From a cyanobacterium endosymbiont of Epithemia clementina EcSB (GTDB taxonomy: Bacteria > Cyanobacteriota > Cyanobacteriia > Cyanobacteriales > Microcystaceae), in the NCBI RefSeq assembly GCF_029919255.1, contig NZ_CP123991.1, forward strand, positions 1,605,110 through 1,669,109: a stretch of DNA of 64,000 bases. The letters are read 5' to 3'. A program made the translations under genes and the position numbers. The notes beneath the pieces were generated by a model, which worked only from the letters and a program-made list of their open reading frames with translations, ran no database searches and was not told where the DNA came from. How positions within the stretch are numbered: the first letter of the stretch is position 1; every line of letters begins with the position of its first letter. Shown here one piece after another: positions 61,343 through 64,000 of the stretch.

Positions 61343-61797
61343 ACTAACGTTTAATCATAGCTACTTCCTGTGCGTTGTCTGTGGGAATCACTAAATCTCT
61401 ATCTGTTTGGCAGCTGTAGCGATAGGTAATATCCCTGCAACGTTAGTCCAGCTGCCATCAAGACTTCTTCTAACAAGAAATGATCTCTCAATAAATCGAC
61501 TCCTATTTGTTATAGGGCAGTCAATATTTTCACACTAACTAATGTGCAAACAAAAACAAGATACTTCTTTACGAAGACCTCCTGGGTTTAGATTAATAAT
61601 AATTTTGCGGACGGGAAAGGTAACCCCGAAGTTTTTAACAGGCTCCTTGACCTACTATCTTAATTGTTAAACAGCGGTGTCAAGCAAGCGGAAAATGTTA
61701 ATAGAGAGAAGTTCCCCCGCTATGTCTACTTTTATCTCAACTTTCATGGCACCACTTTTGATTAAAGAAGCACTTTTAACTCTTGTTAAAATTACAT
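61343..61797 (-). pseudogene. comM: comM/yifB relic (Mg-chelatase-like AAA+ helicase), N-terminal part
   Basis: On the minus strand the N-terminus is clear: TRVKSASLIKSGAMKVEIKV, then DIAGELLSINIFRLLDTAV and a stop. After a frame break comes VKEPVKNFGVTFPVRKIIIN with LNPGGLRKEVSCF. Then SFLVRRSLDGSWTNVAGILP is followed by IATAAKQIEI, and finally, shifted, DLVIPTDNAQEVAMIKR. These match the start of ComM/YifB, the helicase that helps single-strand DNA integrate during natural transformation. The AAA+ core and C-terminus are gone. Frameshifts and stops at about 61670, 61560 and 61390 make it dead. Confidence 0.85.
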
Positions 61798-62037
61798 TCC
61801 GGGTTTCAATTACTTTTTCTAAAAAACTTATTTTATTGACTAATAATACAATTGTTTAGTTTTTTTAACATCAAGTAAGTCCAGTGAAATGAGTAGACAA
61901 ACTACTTAATAAATGTCAAATTCAATGTAAACTCCTAAGTGGGGGGCACGGCAAGCTATTCTAACATGGAAGCTACGGCAAATTTAAAGTATTTGGGATA
62001 AAAATAATTTAAATAATTCTTAAGATAACCATTGTTT
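61798..62037. other. AT-rich intergenic DNA
   Basis: It lies between the comM relic and the hairpins downstream of the MIF-like gene. A plus-strand open frame at 61677-61859 is the shadow of the comM relic and not a gene. Confidence 0.45.
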
Positions 62038-62075
62038 CTATAGTAATAACATTAATGCTATTACTATAGCATTAA
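62038..62075 (-). terminator. Two overlapping hairpins after the MIF-like gene
   Basis: One stem has 11-bp arms (62038-62048 / 62059-62069). Another has 10-bp arms (62052-62061 / 62066-62075). They share bases and exclude each other. They lie 25 bases past the stop of the MIF-like gene on the minus strand. No strong T-run follows. Confidence 0.45.
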
Positions 62076-62099
62076 ATTAATCGGGATAATTAACAACTC

Positions 62100-62450
62100 T
62101 TAAAAAGTTCCTCCATTCCATCCCCACATAGATCTTTCAGCATCAGTAAACTCAATATAGATACGATTCGTGGGAACTCCTAATTTATCTTTTATTTCCT
62201 GACAAAAATCTTTACTTATAGATTTAGTTTGTTCTGGAGTCATTTTGCCAATATTTTTAATTTCCACATAACAAACTGGATCAAAAGTTCCTCCAAAAGT
62301 CATTTGGACATCTGGTTCAAAAGCAGTCATCACATAAGATTCTGGTTTACCAAAATGCTTAGCCATCTTAAATGAAAGACTTGTTAATAAGCTTTCCACA
62401 ATAGATGAGTTGGTTTCGGCAACAGACGTTTTTATCTTAATTAATGGCAT
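62100..62450 (-). CDS. MIF-superfamily tautomerase-like protein
   Basis: The protein has 116 residues, the size of macrophage migration inhibitory factor. Pro2, the catalytic base of the tautomerase superfamily, is kept (MPLIKIKTSVAE). FGKPESYVMTAFEPDVQMTF, TEGTxDP-like GGTFDPVCYVEIKNIGK and the C-terminal NRIYIEFTDAERSMWGWNGG are the MIF family signs. Trimeric tautomerases of this type occur widely in cyanobacteria. The natural substrate is unknown, with phenylpyruvate tautomerisation as a common test reaction. ATG at 62448-62450. The flavin-reductase-like gene ends 133 bases upstream on the same strand. Confidence 0.88.
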   Translation of the reverse strand: MPLIKIKTSVAETNSSIVESLLTSLSFKMAKHFGKPESYVMTAFEPDVQMTFGGTFDPVCYVEIKNIGKMTPEQTKSISKDFCQEIKDKLGVPTNRIYIEFTDAERSMWGWNGGTF

Positions 62451-62583
62451 TTTATCCTCTAATATTTTCTTTCAAATATCTCAACTGTTGACAATAACAA
62501 CAAAAGGAAATCGATAAAATAGCTTAAGGGAAAGTAAATAGTCGATAAACTAATTGATTGTTTGCTGTTTACTAATAACTTAT

Positions 62584-63066
62584 TTAACCACCGTATTGCC
62601 AACCCGTACTTTCTAATGATAAGGGTTTTCCTTCACGATAAACTCCTGCACCAATAACTTCCCCAACAAAGACGGTATGATCTCCTTTTTCTACAAAACC
62701 AACCACTTGACATTCTACATAACCAAGAGAATCTTTAATGATGGGACATCCAGTTTCAGTTCCCTCAACGAATTCTACGTCTTCAAGTTTATTCCCAACA
62801 CGACGTTTAGGTTTAAAAAATTTAGCAGCTAATTCTTTTTGTCCATCTTCAAGGAAACTCAAGGCAAAAACACCACTTTTTTTAAGTATTTTGTGAGAAC
62901 TAGAATCATTTTTGACGCAATTAATTACCAAAGGAGGCTCAAATGAACCTTGCATTACCCAACTTGCAGTAAATCCATTTAATTCTTCTCCATCCTTGAC
63001 ACCACAGATATAAAGTCCGTGAGGAATTTTGCGTAACATTATTTTTTTAGCTTTTTCGTCTAACAA
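62584..63066 (-). CDS. Flavin reductase-like FMN-binding protein
   Basis: The protein has 160 residues from a TTG at 63066 (MLDEKAKKIMLRKIPHGLYI). An internal ATG at 63039 is a second choice. The split-barrel flavin fold shows HGLYICGVKDG, NGFTASWVMQGSFEPPLVIN and GVFALSFLEDGQKELAAKFF. The C-terminal HTVFVGEVIGAGVYREGKPL is also family-typical. It resembles the flavin reductase domain of cyanobacterial flavodiiron proteins, but stands alone without the diiron and flavodoxin modules. It may use NAD(P)H to reduce FMN for a partner. It probably shares a transcript with the MIF-like gene. Confidence 0.83.
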   Translation of the reverse strand: MLDEKAKKIMLRKIPHGLYICGVKDGEELNGFTASWVMQGSFEPPLVINCVKNDSSSHKILKKSGVFALSFLEDGQKELAAKFFKPKRRVGNKLEDVEFVEGTETGCPIIKDSLGYVECQVVGFVEKGDHTVFVGEVIGAGVYREGKPLSLESTGWQYGG

Positions 63067-63243
63067 GGTTTTTTCTCTCCGTAACTTGTTAATCTCTGTT
63101 TATATGATATCAAAAATTGTGACTTAATTCTCACCAATATACTAAGCTTAACTGTTAGACTATTTCATAGTTAAATTATAAACCAATAATATAATTACCT
63201 GATTTTTGGGCAGTAATACTAAAAATATAGTACTAATAACTTG

Positions 63244-64000
63244 CTAATTTAGGCTATCTCTTAGATTGTAAAATAAAGTTGCTAGAACAGTGTTGCAAAA
63301 CAGAAATCCTTCAGGGTCAGTTAATTTTAACTTAGTGTTCTCTGGTATTTTCTTTGTATTATCTAATAATATTTTATTCTCTTGCTCATCAATAAAATTA
63401 ATTAAATTTTGCTGGTAATAATTAGACAAACAAAATATGATTTTGCTAGTTATTTCTTCTCCAAAATCTGCTTTTATTAAAGATAAATTTATACCTTCAG
63501 ACAACCTTAGTCTTAACATAAGATTTTCCAGGAGAATATCTATATTAGATAATTTAGGACAATCAATAAAACCGCCTGATTGTGACAACTGATTTACCCA
63601 TGTAAAATAATATTTTCGGGTACGAGGACGAGTAAAGCGTTGTTGATTTGTATAACTTGCTGCTCCCATTCCAAAGCCATAGTAAGGCATATTTTCCCAA
63701 TAAACGCGGTTATGACGACACTGATAACCTGGTTTAGCATAATTCGAAATTTCATAATGTTGATATCCTGCTTCAGTCAATAATTGTTGACCAAGACGGT
63801 ACATTGTTGCGGTTGTCTCATCCGTAGGTAAGGGACTTTTTCCAGGTTGATATCGTTTCCCAAAAACGGTACTAGGTTCAAGAACTAAATCATAACAAGA
63901 TAAATGAGATGGGTCAATTTTTATCGCAGTTTCTAAAGAAATTCGCCAATCTTCTAAAGTTTGATGAGGCAACCCTGATATTAAATCAAGACTAAAATTT
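63244..64000 (-). CDS. hemW: HemW, radical-SAM haem chaperone (partial)
   Basis: The gene runs off the right end of the window, so the N-terminus with the radical-SAM CxxxCxxC cluster is not seen. The visible 251 codons open with NFSLDLISGLPHQTLEDWRI, followed by IDPSHLSCYDLVLEPSTVFG, GYQHYEISNYAKPGYQCRHN and RVYWENMPYYGFGMGAASY, all typical of HemW/HemN-like proteins. HemW is thought to bind haem and pass it to acceptors. It is often mislabelled coproporphyrinogen III oxidase. The C-terminal domain ends at 63244 with LYNLRDSLN. The apparent ATG/TTG near 63972 is only internal. Confidence 0.88.
   Translation of the reverse strand, partial: NFSLDLISGLPHQTLEDWRISLETAIKIDPSHLSCYDLVLEPSTVFGKRYQPGKSPLPTDETTATMYRLGQQLLTEAGYQHYEISNYAKPGYQCRHNRVYWENMPYYGFGMGAASYTNQQRFTRPRTRKYYFTWVNQLSQSGGFIDCPKLSNIDILLENLMLRLRLSEGINLSLIKADFGEEITSKIIFCLSNYYQQNLINFIDEQENKILLDNTKKIPENTKLKLTDPEGFLFCNTVLATLFYNLRDSLN

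Noticed and set aside
61677-61859. 60-codon plus-strand frame
   Set aside because: It overlaps the readable comM relic on the other strand and is its shadow.

Overview
The window looks like part of a cyanobacterial chromosome that is eroding. The cyanobacterial marks are PipX/PipY, a P-II protein with Ser49, VIPP1/IM30, the cyanobacterial-type glutamate-cysteine ligase, CofG, DUF3352 and DUF3685 proteins, HIP1 octamers (GCGATCGC) inside genes, and an rRNA operon whose spacer carries only tRNA-Ile. By my own sum of the coordinates below, apparently intact protein genes cover only about 53% of the window and the rRNA genes another 7%. The rest is AT-rich DNA with recognisable gene corpses. Together with the ruined FBPase/SBPase gene, this pattern fits an obligate endosymbiont derived from the Crocosphaera/Cyanothece group. 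The best match I know is the nitrogen-fixing spheroid body (diazoplast) of Epithemia/Rhopalodia diatoms. That identification is inference, because no nif or photosystem gene lies in the window.

Layout. 1-2000: pipX-pipY (pipY cut by the window edge) and a PstS-like binding protein. 2239-7608: the rRNA operon (promoter, 16S, tRNA-Ile, 23S, 5S, two overlapping hairpins). 7712-14154: cofG, a glpX relic, hemA and purM. 14155-17484: 3.3 kb of relics. 17485-27511: DUF3352 protein, rhodanese, hrcA, glgP and a CorC/HlyC-type membrane protein. 27725-33553: class A beta-lactamase-like protein, trmJ, a small protein, an IS630 relic and fused pabAB. 34023-39675: a small membrane protein, two IM30/PspA paralogues, thioredoxin, an LL-DAP aminotransferase-like enzyme and glnB. 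39738-47290: NYN protein, a sulfurtransferase relic, an ISL3 relic, ftsH, a DUF3685 response regulator and a Fur-family regulator. 49008-58477: tRNA-Met, LysM/M23 protein, trmL, gshA, ferredoxin, proB, a dead tnpB and alr. 58478-64000: a membrane-protein relic, a flavoprotein, a comM relic, a MIF-like protein, a flavin reductase and hemW (cut by the window edge).

Function. What survives is biosynthesis (tetrapyrrole, purine, folate, proline, glutathione, cell wall), nitrogen signalling (P-II with PipX), glycogen breakdown and translation. What has been lost is mobile DNA, the DNA-uptake helicase ComM, a sulfurtransferase and the Calvin-cycle phosphatase. Glycogen phosphorylase beside a dead glpX suggests a cell that burns carbon stored from its host rather than fixing it, provided no second phosphatase gene exists elsewhere.

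Several long perfect hairpins follow live genes as likely terminators. Others stand alone among relics and may mark where genes died. Limits: all calls come from reading the sequence and family knowledge, with no database search. Relic boundaries are approximate.
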